Shown here piece by piece: positions 33,242 to 41,279 of a stretch of DNA of 64,000 nt (positions are counted from its first letter, which is position 1; every line of letters begins with the position of its first letter). This stretch comes from Corynebacterium oculi (lineage in GTDB: Bacteria; Actinomycetota; Actinomycetes; Mycobacteriales; Mycobacteriaceae), in NCBI RefSeq assembly GCF_001412105.1, contig NZ_LKST01000003.1, forward strand, positions 248,001 to 312,000. Reading direction: 5' to 3'. The notes under the pieces are model-generated. The model was given only the letters and a program-made list of their open reading frames with translations, made no database searches and was not told where the DNA came from. The translations under genes and the position numbers were made by a program.

Positions 33242-34386
33242 GCGCGGCGGCTGGGGAATTAGCGGAGCGATACCTGCTTCCGGGGAGAATCACGCAGGTG
33301 GTGGGGGATTCCGGTAGCGGCCTGACCACGCTGGCGCGCGAGGTCACCGCTGCGCAGGGGGCGGGGGTGCTGGTGGCGCAGGACGTGGAAGGGGCCCTGA
33401 GCGGCCTGCGCGAGACCGTGAGGGAAGAGGTGGCCTTTGGCCTGGAGCAGCGCGGGGTGTCCCGAGAGCGCATGAGCAACGCGGTGGAAGAGGTGCTGGC
33501 GCGCCTGGGGTTGAGCGATCTGGCGTGGGCGAACCCGGAGACGCTATCGGGTGGGCAGACACGCAGGCTGGCGCTGGCGAGGACGGCGGTGCTCGCGGCC
33601 GAGGACACCACGGGGATCACGGCCATGATCTGCGATGATCCCCTGGCCGGGCTCGATGCACAATCGCGCCGGGCCGTGGTGCGGCTGTGCCGTGATCTGG
33701 CGCGCCGTGGCCGGGCCCTCCTGCTGGTGGGATATGAGGCGGCGCCGGAGTTGCCGGGGCCGGTGCTGTGGTGGGATGGAGCGGAGTTGCATGACCGGGC
33801 TCCGCAGCGAAGCCTCACGCTTCCGCCTTCCGTGGCGCCGGGTTCTCGGCGCGAGCGCTTTCGGGGCGTGCAGGTGCGGCGCGGAGAGCGCTTCCGCAGC
33901 GGTCCTCACGATCTCTCCGTGCTCTGTGGCGGGGTGACCTGGGTGCGCGGCCCCAACGGGGCGGGAAAGACCTCCCTGTTGCGGGCCATCGCCGGGCTCG
34001 ATGGCGGCTCGCCCACCGTTCCTACGGGCAGGGTGGCCCTGGCCGTTCAGTGCAGCCGGGATCAGGTGCTGGATACGCAGGCGGAGCGCATGGTGGGGCG
34101 GGCCCGGGTGTGTGAGCGCTGGGGAATAGACCCGCAGGTGCACCCCCTCGACCTGGGCGCCAGCGATCTGCGTTGCGTGCAGGTGCTGGGGGCGGCGGAG
34201 TTGGGCCGCCGGGTGCTTGCCCTGGACGAACCGGACGTGGGGTGTGACGGCCCAGGCAAGCAGCGCCTGCATCAGATCGTGGCCGAGTATATTGGTGCCG
34301 GAATGGCGGTGGTGATGACCTGCCACGATAGCGCCTTCATGGAGCAGGTGGCCCGCTACGCCCAGGTGGAAACCTACGATCTGTGA
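33238..34386 (+). CDS. ECF transporter double ATPase with complementary degenerate sites
   Basis: A 382-residue fusion of two ABC nucleotide-binding domains. NBD1: Walker A 'GDSGSGLTT' (residues 23-31) has Leu29 where Lys is required; signature 'LSGGQ' (103-107) is intact; Walker B ends D133-D134 rather than DE. NBD2: Walker A 'GPNGAGKTS' (238-246, Lys244) and Walker B 'VLALDEP' (Asp330-Glu331) are intact, with His363 in the switch; the signature is degenerate ('LGASD', 306-310). In the usual head-to-tail dimer this leaves one complete ATP site (NBD2 Walker motifs with NBD1 LSGGQ) and one dead site. It powers the preceding S and T subunits. Confidence 0.85.
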   Translation: MSAAAGELAERYLLPGRITQVVGDSGSGLTTLAREVTAAQGAGVLVAQDVEGALSGLRETVREEVAFGLEQRGVSRERMSNAVEEVLARLGLSDLAWANPETLSGGQTRRLALARTAVLAAEDTTGITAMICDDPLAGLDAQSRRAVVRLCRDLARRGRALLLVGYEAAPELPGPVLWWDGAELHDRAPQRSLTLPPSVAPGSRRERFRGVQVRRGERFRSGPHDLSVLCGGVTWVRGPNGAGKTSLLRAIAGLDGGSPTVPTGRVALAVQCSRDQVLDTQAERMVGRARVCERWGIDPQVHPLDLGASDLRCVQVLGAAELGRRVLALDEPDVGCDGPGKQRLHQIVAEYIGAGMAVVMTCHDSAFMEQVARYAQVETYDL

Positions 34387-34398
34387 GGAGCGGCCGGA

Positions 34399-34905
34399 TC
34401 AGGCAGCGGAGGCCTCGGTGAAGAGGGAGGACGGGGAGTCGAGCGGGAAGAAGCGGCCGTCCACGCACCAGCGGTAGGTGGGCGCGGATTCCCCGGGGAA
34501 TTCATGCACCGCCGTGATCGTCCCCTCGGGCAGAAGCGCGCGTACCCACGCCTCCGCGGCGGCGGGGTGGACGGGGAGGCCGTCGGCCCGGCTAAACCGC
34601 AGGCTGAGTAGGTAGGCGGCCTCGTGGTGGGGATTGAAACCGCGAATCCGGGCGCGGGCGCGCGGCCCCATGCGATGCCGGCTCAACGCCACGTTGAGTT
34701 CCCCGCCGGAGAGGGGATCGGGCAGACGCTGCACCGGCGGCCGCCACAACGATTGCCCGGATTGCCTGCGGGCGAGGCAGCGCGGATGGCGCATGATAGC
34801 GCGGAGGCGGGCGAGGAGATCGCTGTGGTGCTCCCGCAGGTATTGCGCCAGCGTGACGCTGAGGTCGGGATGGGTGAGGGGGGTGACGGTGCCGATTTTC
34901 TTCAT
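34399..34905 (-). CDS. Hypothetical protein
   Basis: A 168-residue basic, Arg/His-rich protein with no membrane segment and no domain I recognise. Central features are 'RHPRCLARRQSGQSLWRPP' and 'FNPHHEAAYLLSLRFSRADG'; the C-terminal part, 'YRWCVDGRFFPLDSP', resembles no known catalytic motif. ATG 34905 begins 'MKKIGTV'; ATG 34917 is also possible. Neither has a good ribosome-binding site. Convergent with the ECF ATPase, ending 12 bases from it. Codon use is similar to neighbours, which supports it being real. Confidence 0.55.
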   Translation of the reverse strand: MKKIGTVTPLTHPDLSVTLAQYLREHHSDLLARLRAIMRHPRCLARRQSGQSLWRPPVQRLPDPLSGGELNVALSRHRMGPRARARIRGFNPHHEAAYLLSLRFSRADGLPVHPAAAEAWVRALLPEGTITAVHEFPGESAPTYRWCVDGRFFPLDSPSSLFTEASAA

Positions 34906-34978
34906 GAGATGAACCATAGGGGGAGGAGGGGACGGGAAGGAGAGAATTGGGGAACTTATGTTCTAATAATACCGTGCT

Positions 34979-36184
34979 ATGGCGCGAAGGTCTAGGGTTA
35001 GAGGCGCTATGGCCAAAAAAATCATCACGATTCCCGGGGAAATCCGGGTGCTCGTCAGCGCCGCCTTCCTCATCGCTCTGGGGTACGGCCTCATCGCCCC
35101 GATCATCCCGCAATATGCCCAGACCTTTGACGTGGGTATGGCGGCCGCGAGCGCGGTGGTCTCCATCTTCGCGTTCTTTCGGCTGATCTTCGCCCCGGCC
35201 TCCGGCAGGCTTATCGACGCCCTGGGCTCCCGCGCCGTGTATATCACCGGCCTCGTGCTGGTGGCGCTGACCACCGCTGCGCTCTCTCTGGCCCGGGAGT
35301 ACTGGCAGATCCTCGCGCTTCGAGGCCTCGCCGGGGTGGGGTCCACGATGTTCACGGTCTCGGCCATGAGCCTCATCGTGGCGCTCGCCCCGCCGCAGAT
35401 CCGGGGCCGCTGTTCTTCGGCCTACGCCTCGGCCTTTCTCCTGGGCAGCATCATCGGCCCGCTGGTGGGTGCGGCGCTCGCACCCCTGGGGCTGCGCATA
35501 CCTTTTGTGATCTATGGGGCCACGCTGCTCGTGGCCGCCGCGGTGGTGTGGCGCCGCATGCCTGGGGGCGTCGATAAGCCCCAGCGCGAGGGAAAGGCGA
35601 CGGTGACGTTCCGCGAGGCCTACCGCGATTCCGCGTATCGCTGCGCCCTGGTGAGCGCCTTTGCGCACGGGTGGTCTAATTTTGGGGTGCGAGTGGCCAC
35701 GCTGCCGCTTTTCGCCGCCGCCGTGTTTCCGGGTTCTGCCGCGGCGGCGGGCTTTGCGCTCACCGCCTTTGCCCTGGGCAACGCCGCGTGCTTGCAGTTT
35801 TCCGGCCGGTGGGCGGATTCGGTGGGGCGCAAGCCCATGATTGTGGCGGGTCTGGTGCTCAACGGGATTTTTACTGGCGTGGTGGGCCTGGCCGATAGTC
35901 TGCCGCTGTTGCTGGCGGCCTCTGCCCTGGCGGGGGCCGGGACGGGCATCTTGAGCCCCGCGCAGCAGGCCGTGGTGGCGGACGTGGTGGGCGGGGAACG
36001 CTCCGGCGGGCGCGTGCTGGCGAACTTCCAGATGGCGATGGATTCCGGCGCGATCGTGGGTCCCCTGGTGGTGGGCGCGGTGGCCCAGGCGTGGGGGTTT
36101 GGTTGGGGCTTTGGCCTGTGCGGAGCGCTCACTCTGGCGGCGGCCGGGGCATGGCTGCGGGGCAGGGAGACGCTGCCCAAGTAG
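34979..36184 (+). CDS. MFS transporter
   Basis: A 401-residue major facilitator with about 12 helices and the motif A variant 'GRLIDALGSR' in loop 2-3 and 'GRWADSVGRKPMIVAG' in loop 8-9. Similar to drug/H+ antiporters of the DHA1 type. Extra helix content is regular, with a long central loop ('MPGGVDKPQREGK'). ATG 34979 is preceded by TAATAAT (34964-34970) eight bases upstream, which suggests a leaderless message; ATG 35009 with AGAGG nearby would give 391 residues. Substrate unknown. Confidence 0.8.
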   Translation: MARRSRVRGAMAKKIITIPGEIRVLVSAAFLIALGYGLIAPIIPQYAQTFDVGMAAASAVVSIFAFFRLIFAPASGRLIDALGSRAVYITGLVLVALTTAALSLAREYWQILALRGLAGVGSTMFTVSAMSLIVALAPPQIRGRCSSAYASAFLLGSIIGPLVGAALAPLGLRIPFVIYGATLLVAAAVVWRRMPGGVDKPQREGKATVTFREAYRDSAYRCALVSAFAHGWSNFGVRVATLPLFAAAVFPGSAAAAGFALTAFALGNAACLQFSGRWADSVGRKPMIVAGLVLNGIFTGVVGLADSLPLLLAASALAGAGTGILSPAQQAVVADVVGGERSGGRVLANFQMAMDSGAIVGPLVVGAVAQAWGFGWGFGLCGALTLAAAGAWLRGRETLPK

Positions 36185-36239
36185 GTTTCACCTGCGCAAT
36201 GCGGATAAAAGCATCGCGGTGGCGTACCCTGGGTGGACA

Positions 36240-38246
36240 ATGAGCATTACCGATAACGCCACCGGCGGCGTGAGCGAGCCGGATAACGTGACAGCGTCGG
36301 AATCTCAGGAACTATCGCAGGGTGGGGAACAAGACACCAGGGACGCGATGACTTCTGAGGCTACCGACTCCGCAGCAGCGGACAATGATCAGCCCACATT
36401 CGATAGCCTTGGTCTCCCGGACAACGTGCTCAACGCTGTGTCCAAGGTGGGTTTTGAGAACCCTTCCCCCATCCAGGCGCAAACCATCCCCCTCCTCATG
36501 GAGGGCAATGACGTGGTGGGCCTCGCCCAGACGGGTACCGGAAAGACGGCGGCCTTCGCGCTGCCGATCCTCTCCCGCATCACCGTTTCCGAGCGCTCCC
36601 CCCAGGCCCTCATCCTGGCCCCCACCCGCGAACTCGCGTTGCAGGTGGCGGACTCCTTCCAGTCCTTTGCCGATCACCTGGGCAATATCCACGTGCTGCC
36701 CATCTACGGCGGCCAGGCCTACGGGATCCAGCTCTCCGGCCTGCGCCGGGGTGCGCAGATCATCGTGGGCACCCCCGGCCGCGTGATCGACCACCTGGAA
36801 AAGGGCTCGCTGGATATTTCCTCCCTGCGTTTCCTCGTGCTCGACGAGGCCGATGAGATGCTGAACATGGGCTTCCAGGAGGACGTGGAGCGGATTCTGG
36901 AGGACACCCCCGAGGACAAGCAGGTGGCCCTGTTCTCCGCCACCATGCCCGCCGGTATCCGCCGCATCTCCAAGCAGTATCTCAGCGATCCGCGCGAGAT
37001 CACGGTGAAGTCCAAGACCCGCACGAACACCAACATCACGCAGCGCTGGCTGCACGTGGCGCACCGCAACAAGCTCGACGCCCTCACCCGGATCCTTGAG
37101 GTGACGGAGTTTGAGGCCATGATCGTCTTTGTGCGCACCAAGAATGAGACGGAAGAGGTGGCGGAAAAGCTCCGCGCCCGTGGTTTCTCCGCCGCCGCCA
37201 TCAATGGTGACATCGCCCAGGCGCAGCGCGAGCGCACCGTGGATCAGCTCAAGGACGGGCGCCTGGACATTCTGGTGGCCACCGACGTGGCCGCCCGCGG
37301 CCTCGACGTGGAGCGCATCAGCCACGTGCTCAACTTTGATATTCCGAATGACACGGAATCCTACGTGCATCGCATCGGGCGCACGGGCCGCGCCGGGCGC
37401 TCCGGCGAGGCGATCCTCTTTGTCACCCCCCGCGAGCGACGCATGCTGCGCTCCATCGAGCGCGCCACCAACGCGCCGCTCACGGAGATGGATCTGCCCA
37501 CCGTGGACGAGGTGAACGAGTCCCGCAAGGCGAAGTTCGCGGACTCCATCACGCAGTCCCTGGAGGACTCCCAGCTGGACATCTTCCGGGCGCTGGTGAA
37601 GAGCTACTCCGAGCAGAACGACACCCCCCTGGAGGACATCGCCGCGGCCCTGGCCACCCAGGCGCAGGCGGGCGACGAGTTCCTGATGAAGGAGCAGCCC
37701 AAGGAATCGTGGCGAGATCGCCGGGACCGCTTTGACCGGGAGGATCGCGGCGGGCGCGGGGATCGGCGCGGAGGCCGAGATCGCCGGGATCGCTTCGACC
37801 GCGATGGTCGTGGTGACCGTGATCGTGGCGGGCGCTCCCGCTTCGAGGCGGAGCCGGGCAAGAAGATGTACCGCCTGGCCGTCGGCAAGCGTCAGCACGT
37901 GCGTCCCGGTGCCATCGTGGGTGCCCTGGCGAACGAGGGCGGGCTCAACTCCCGGGACTTCGGGCGCATCTCCATCTTTGGCGATCACACCCTGGTGGAG
38001 TTGCCGCAGGGCTTGCCGAGCGAGGTTTTTGATCGGTTGTCCGATACCCGCATTTCCGGGCAACTCATCAACATTGAGCCGGATACCGGCCGCCCGCCGC
38101 GCGATCGCGGGGGATACCAGCGCGGAGACCGCTATGGGGATCGCGGCGGTAAGCGAGACTTCAAGCGTCGCGGCGATCAGCGCGGTGACCGGGGAGATCG
38201 CGGCGAACGCCGGAACTACCGCGAGGGGCGCCGGGAGCGCTATTAG
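36240..38246 (+). CDS. DEAD-box RNA helicase (CsdA/DeaD type)
   Basis: A 668-residue ATP-dependent RNA helicase. Q motif 'IQAQTIP', motif I 'AQTGTGKTAAF', motif II 'VLDEADEML', motif III 'SAT', motif VI 'HRIGRTGRAGRSG' are all intact. A C-terminal DbpA-type RNA-binding domain ('RLAVGKRQHVRPGAIVGALA') is flanked by Arg/Gly/Asp-rich segments. An acidic, low-complexity N-terminal extension of about 55 residues is present. It acts in ribosome assembly and mRNA decay, especially in the cold. ATG 36240 is used; a TACCCT box lies nine bases upstream. A strong terminator follows. Confidence 0.93.
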   Translation: MSITDNATGGVSEPDNVTASESQELSQGGEQDTRDAMTSEATDSAAADNDQPTFDSLGLPDNVLNAVSKVGFENPSPIQAQTIPLLMEGNDVVGLAQTGTGKTAAFALPILSRITVSERSPQALILAPTRELALQVADSFQSFADHLGNIHVLPIYGGQAYGIQLSGLRRGAQIIVGTPGRVIDHLEKGSLDISSLRFLVLDEADEMLNMGFQEDVERILEDTPEDKQVALFSATMPAGIRRISKQYLSDPREITVKSKTRTNTNITQRWLHVAHRNKLDALTRILEVTEFEAMIVFVRTKNETEEVAEKLRARGFSAAAINGDIAQAQRERTVDQLKDGRLDILVATDVAARGLDVERISHVLNFDIPNDTESYVHRIGRTGRAGRSGEAILFVTPRERRMLRSIERATNAPLTEMDLPTVDEVNESRKAKFADSITQSLEDSQLDIFRALVKSYSEQNDTPLEDIAAALATQAQAGDEFLMKEQPKESWRDRRDRFDREDRGGRGDRRGGRDRRDRFDRDGRGDRDRGGRSRFEAEPGKKMYRLAVGKRQHVRPGAIVGALANEGGLNSRDFGRISIFGDHTLVELPQGLPSEVFDRLSDTRISGQLINIEPDTGRPPRDRGGYQRGDRYGDRGGKRDFKRRGDQRGDRGDRGERRNYREGRRERY

Positions 38247-38270
38247 GGGCGCTACCTAGAAACCGAACGC

Positions 38271-38320
38271 AAAAGCGCCGGGCCGTGCATTCCATAACAG
38301 GGGTGCGGCCCGGCGCTTTT
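38271..38320. terminator. Bidirectional terminator after the RNA helicase gene
   Basis: A 15-bp inverted repeat (AAAAGCGCCGGGCCG with CGGCCCGGCGCTTTT) with a 20-base loop. A T4 run ends the plus-strand hairpin and A4 opens it, so it can act on both strands, serving the helicase and the convergent DUF2269-type gene. Confidence 0.8.
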
Positions 38321-38368
38321 GTCTGCCCCGTGCCAGAAGGGCACGCGGGGCAGGGGAGACAGCGTTTC

Positions 38369-38848
38369 CTAAAGGAACATCAGCACCAGGATTATCACCC
38401 AGAGCAGGGAGAAGATCCCGCCGAACATGGACAACTGCCCCTTGGCCTTCTCCCAGTTGGCGATGGTGGTTTCCCCCTCGGGGGCTTCATCGGCATCGAG
38501 CAGCCCCAGAGCGGCCATCATCGTCCGCTGCCGGGGAATGATGAGGAAGAACAGCAGCGCCCAGGCGATCAGGGCGAGCAGCAGGGCGGCGTGGAAGAGG
38601 CCGTTCTTCCAATAGGTGCCGGGATCGGTGAACATGACCGCCACGCCCAGCAGCGGAACCAGCAGAGACAGCACTCCGTAGGAGGAGGTGATGCGGTGCA
38701 TGAGGCTGGCCATGCCGGCGGCCTGGGGGTCATTGTTCTTGGCCTTAACCGCGTGCACCTGGAACGAGGACACGGCCACGGTGACCGGGCCAAGGAAGAG
38801 CGCTGCGGTGAGCACGTGCAAGATCAGGAGTACGGTGTACAAAAACAT
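38369..38848 (-). CDS. DUF2269-type membrane protein
   Basis: A 159-residue integral membrane protein with four helices. The first, 'LYTVLLILHVLTAALFLGPV', carries the His characteristic of DUF2269 and related haem-copper-oxidase-associated proteins. 'RITSSYGVLSLLVPLLGVAV' is the second block. The ATG 38848 has GAAAGG upstream; GTG 38851 is an alternative. No clear function. Located between the helicase terminator and a secreted HNH nuclease. Confidence 0.7.
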   Translation of the reverse strand: MFLYTVLLILHVLTAALFLGPVTVAVSSFQVHAVKAKNNDPQAAGMASLMHRITSSYGVLSLLVPLLGVAVMFTDPGTYWKNGLFHAALLLALIAWALLFFLIIPRQRTMMAALGLLDADEAPEGETTIANWEKAKGQLSMFGGIFSLLWVIILVLMFL

Positions 38849-38876
38849 CACGCCTTTCGGGGGTACAGTGCACCCC

Positions 38877-39518
38877 TTAGCCTAATGACAGCGCTGGAAG
38901 TTCCCTAAACCGGCAGGGGGCTTTCATCGCGGCGATGTCCTCGCCGGGCAGCGGCAGCCCGTACGCGGCGGCCACCTGGGCGAGCCTGCGGGAATACCAG
39001 CATCGGGAGGCGCGGTGCGAGGGCAGCCAGCGGGAGGGAAGCTGATCAGATTTCTCCCTGTTTTCCTCCCGGGATACGGCCACGAGGTTGAGGGGATCGT
39101 TGGCAAAGCGTCGGCGCTGCTCGAAAGTCCAGGAGTGGGCGCCGAGATCCCAGGCTGCGGAGAGAGGATAGAGGTGGTCGATGTCCACGGCGGCGGGGTC
39201 AAGGGGGCGGCCCGAGTAGGGGTCGAGCCCGGCCGCGACGATCCGGCACCCGGGTACCGCCTGCTCCCCGAACTGGGCGCGGGCGATGGCCTCGCGGGTG
39301 CTGCACGCCCCGGATGGCGCCCACCCCGAGCCGAAGGCGGAGCGCTGGTATCCCGGCACGGTCACGCGCTGCGCCACGCGATGGATCTGCGGCAGGCTTT
39401 GGCGCAGGGGCGGGCCGGGGGCGGTGCCGGAGGGGGTGGTCTGCGGCTGCCAGAGGAGCGCGGCGGTGAGGAGGACCAGGGCGGCGAAGGCCACGCGGGC
39501 GCGATGCGGTGTGGGCAT
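38877..39518 (-). CDS. Secreted HNH-type nuclease (DUF1524)
   Basis: A 213-residue protein with an N-terminal signal or anchor helix ('VAFAALVLLTAALLW') and a DUF1524 His-Asn-His domain: 'VDIDHLYPLSAAWDLGA', then 'ANDPLNLVAVSREENREKSD'. The DHxxPL His and later Asn/Glu/Lys side chains are the expected catalytic set. Such secreted nucleases are frequent in Corynebacterium and Streptomyces. It may degrade extracellular DNA or take part in competition. It lies 43 bases downstream of putP on the same strand. Confidence 0.8.
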   Translation of the reverse strand: MPTPHRARVAFAALVLLTAALLWQPQTTPSGTAPGPPLRQSLPQIHRVAQRVTVPGYQRSAFGSGWAPSGACSTREAIARAQFGEQAVPGCRIVAAGLDPYSGRPLDPAAVDIDHLYPLSAAWDLGAHSWTFEQRRRFANDPLNLVAVSREENREKSDQLPSRWLPSHRASRCWYSRRLAQVAAAYGLPLPGEDIAAMKAPCRFRELPALSLG

Positions 39519-39561
39519 GCTTGGTTAGACCGCCACCACCGCGCGGGTGGTTCCGAGGGCC

Positions 39562-41091
39562 CTATGCCCTCGCGGGCGGCGCCGAATCCGCCTGGGTGGC
39601 CCGCTGAAACTCCTCCAGGGTCCTCTTTTCCGGGGCCGCCGTGGCCCGAGAGACCAGCCAGATGGCGGTGGCGGAGAGCAGGAAGCCGGGGATCAACTCG
39701 TAGAGGTGATCCGAGAGCGGGGACATTCCCCACACGAAGGAGACCACCGCGCCGGTTATCATGCCGGCGAGCGCGCCGGGGGTGGTGAGCCGGGACCAGT
39801 AGAGGGCGAAGAGCATGAGCGGGCCGAAGGCGGAGCCGAAGCCGGCCCAGGCGAAGCCCACCAACCCCAGGATGGAATCGCTGGGGTTGATGGCCCACAG
39901 GGCGGCAAAGATGGAGACCCCCACCACGGCGGTGCGCGAGAGGTTGATGAGCAGGTGCTCGTCGGGCTGCTTCTTGGCAAAGATGCGGTAGAGGTCCTCG
40001 ATCAGGGAGGAGGAGACCACGAGCAGCTGGGAACTCATGGTGGACATGATGGCGGCGAGCACGGCGGTGAGCACCAGCCCGGCGATGAGCGGGTGGAAGA
40101 GGATCCGCCCCATGTCCAGGAAGATCGTCTCAAAGTTGGTTTGATCCGTCACCGAGATGTCGGGGTTTTGGGCAAAGAACACGGTGCCCACCACCGCGGC
40201 GGAGACGGCGCCCACGATGCACAGCGTCATCCACGCGATGCCGATGCGGCGGCTGCTCTTGGCCTCCTCGGGGGTGCGCAGGGCCATGTAGCGGACCACG
40301 ATGTGCGGCTGGCCGAAGTACCCCAGGCCCCAGGCGAGGTTGCCGATGATGGCGGCGGCGGAGGCCCCGCCGACGAGGTTGAAGAAGTCCGGGTTGCCCA
40401 CCCCATCGGTGTAGGGGCCGTAATCGTTGTGGGAGGCCCAGGTGAAGATGTCCCAGGGGTCGTCGAGGGCGATCAGGGCCATGGCGGGGACGATGAGCAG
40501 GGCGGTGAACATGATGAGGCCCTGGACGACGTCGGTAAGCGAAACGGCGAGGAAGCCCCCGATGAAGGTGTAGCCCACGGTGACCGCCGCGATGATGAGC
40601 ATGCCGGTGAGGTAGTCCCCACCAAAGGTGGCCTCGAAGTAGCGGCCGCCGGAGACCATGCCGGAGGAGACGTAGAAGGTGAAAAAGACGATGATGATGG
40701 CGGCCGAGGCGATCCGCAGGATGCGGGAGCGATCGTGCAGGCGGTTTTCAAAGAAGCTGGGCAGCGTGATGGAGTTGTTGGCCACCTCGGAGTAGGAGCG
40801 CAGGCGCGGGGCCACGAGCGTCCAGGAGGCGTAGCTGCCGATGAGTAGCCCGATGGCGATCCAGAGTTCGGAGAGGCCGGAGACGAAGAGCGCGCCGGGA
40901 AGCCCCATGAGGAGCCAGCCGGACATGTCCGAGGCCCCGGCGGAGAGGGCCGCCACGAAGGGGTTGAGCGAGCGATCCGCGAGAACGTAGTCGTCGTACT
41001 TATCGGTGCGGCGGTAGCTCCAATAGCCGATGGCGAGCATGGCGAGCATGTAGAGGATAATCGCCAGGACAAACCATGTCGTCTCAGTCAC
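39562..41091 (-). CDS. putP: Sodium/proline symporter PutP
   Basis: A 509-residue SSS-family transporter with about 13 helices. 'SAGASDMSGWLLMGLPGALF' in helix 2 is the classic sodium-site sequence of PutP, and 'GYFGQPHIVVRYMA' and 'GFAWAGFGSAFGPLM' are typical. Catalyses Na+-coupled proline uptake for osmotic or nutritional use. GTG 41091 has AAGGAG eight bases upstream and gives a typical length. Divergent from the SNF2 gene with a 188-base intergenic region. Confidence 0.92.
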   Translation of the reverse strand: MTETTWFVLAIILYMLAMLAIGYWSYRRTDKYDDYVLADRSLNPFVAALSAGASDMSGWLLMGLPGALFVSGLSELWIAIGLLIGSYASWTLVAPRLRSYSEVANNSITLPSFFENRLHDRSRILRIASAAIIIVFFTFYVSSGMVSGGRYFEATFGGDYLTGMLIIAAVTVGYTFIGGFLAVSLTDVVQGLIMFTALLIVPAMALIALDDPWDIFTWASHNDYGPYTDGVGNPDFFNLVGGASAAAIIGNLAWGLGYFGQPHIVVRYMALRTPEEAKSSRRIGIAWMTLCIVGAVSAAVVGTVFFAQNPDISVTDQTNFETIFLDMGRILFHPLIAGLVLTAVLAAIMSTMSSQLLVVSSSLIEDLYRIFAKKQPDEHLLINLSRTAVVGVSIFAALWAINPSDSILGLVGFAWAGFGSAFGPLMLFALYWSRLTTPGALAGMITGAVVSFVWGMSPLSDHLYELIPGFLLSATAIWLVSRATAAPEKRTLEEFQRATQADSAPPARA

Positions 41092-41279
41092 GAGTGTGCT
41101 CCTTGGTGAGGCTGCAAACAAAGGTGGCTGTAGATTGTAGAACATTGCGCCGTCTCGCTACCCCCTCACGGGAAATACCTGAGCAATTCCAGGCGAACCT
41201 CCACGGTGATTTTCAGGTTTTTACAGGGTTTTCATATGGGAAAAGCGGGTGGGGCGGGGGTGATGGTAGGTTGGCCCCT

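Noticed and set aside
36312-38063. 583-codon minus-strand frame opposite the DEAD-box helicase
   Set aside because: Antisense shadow; the plus-strand helicase has all motifs.
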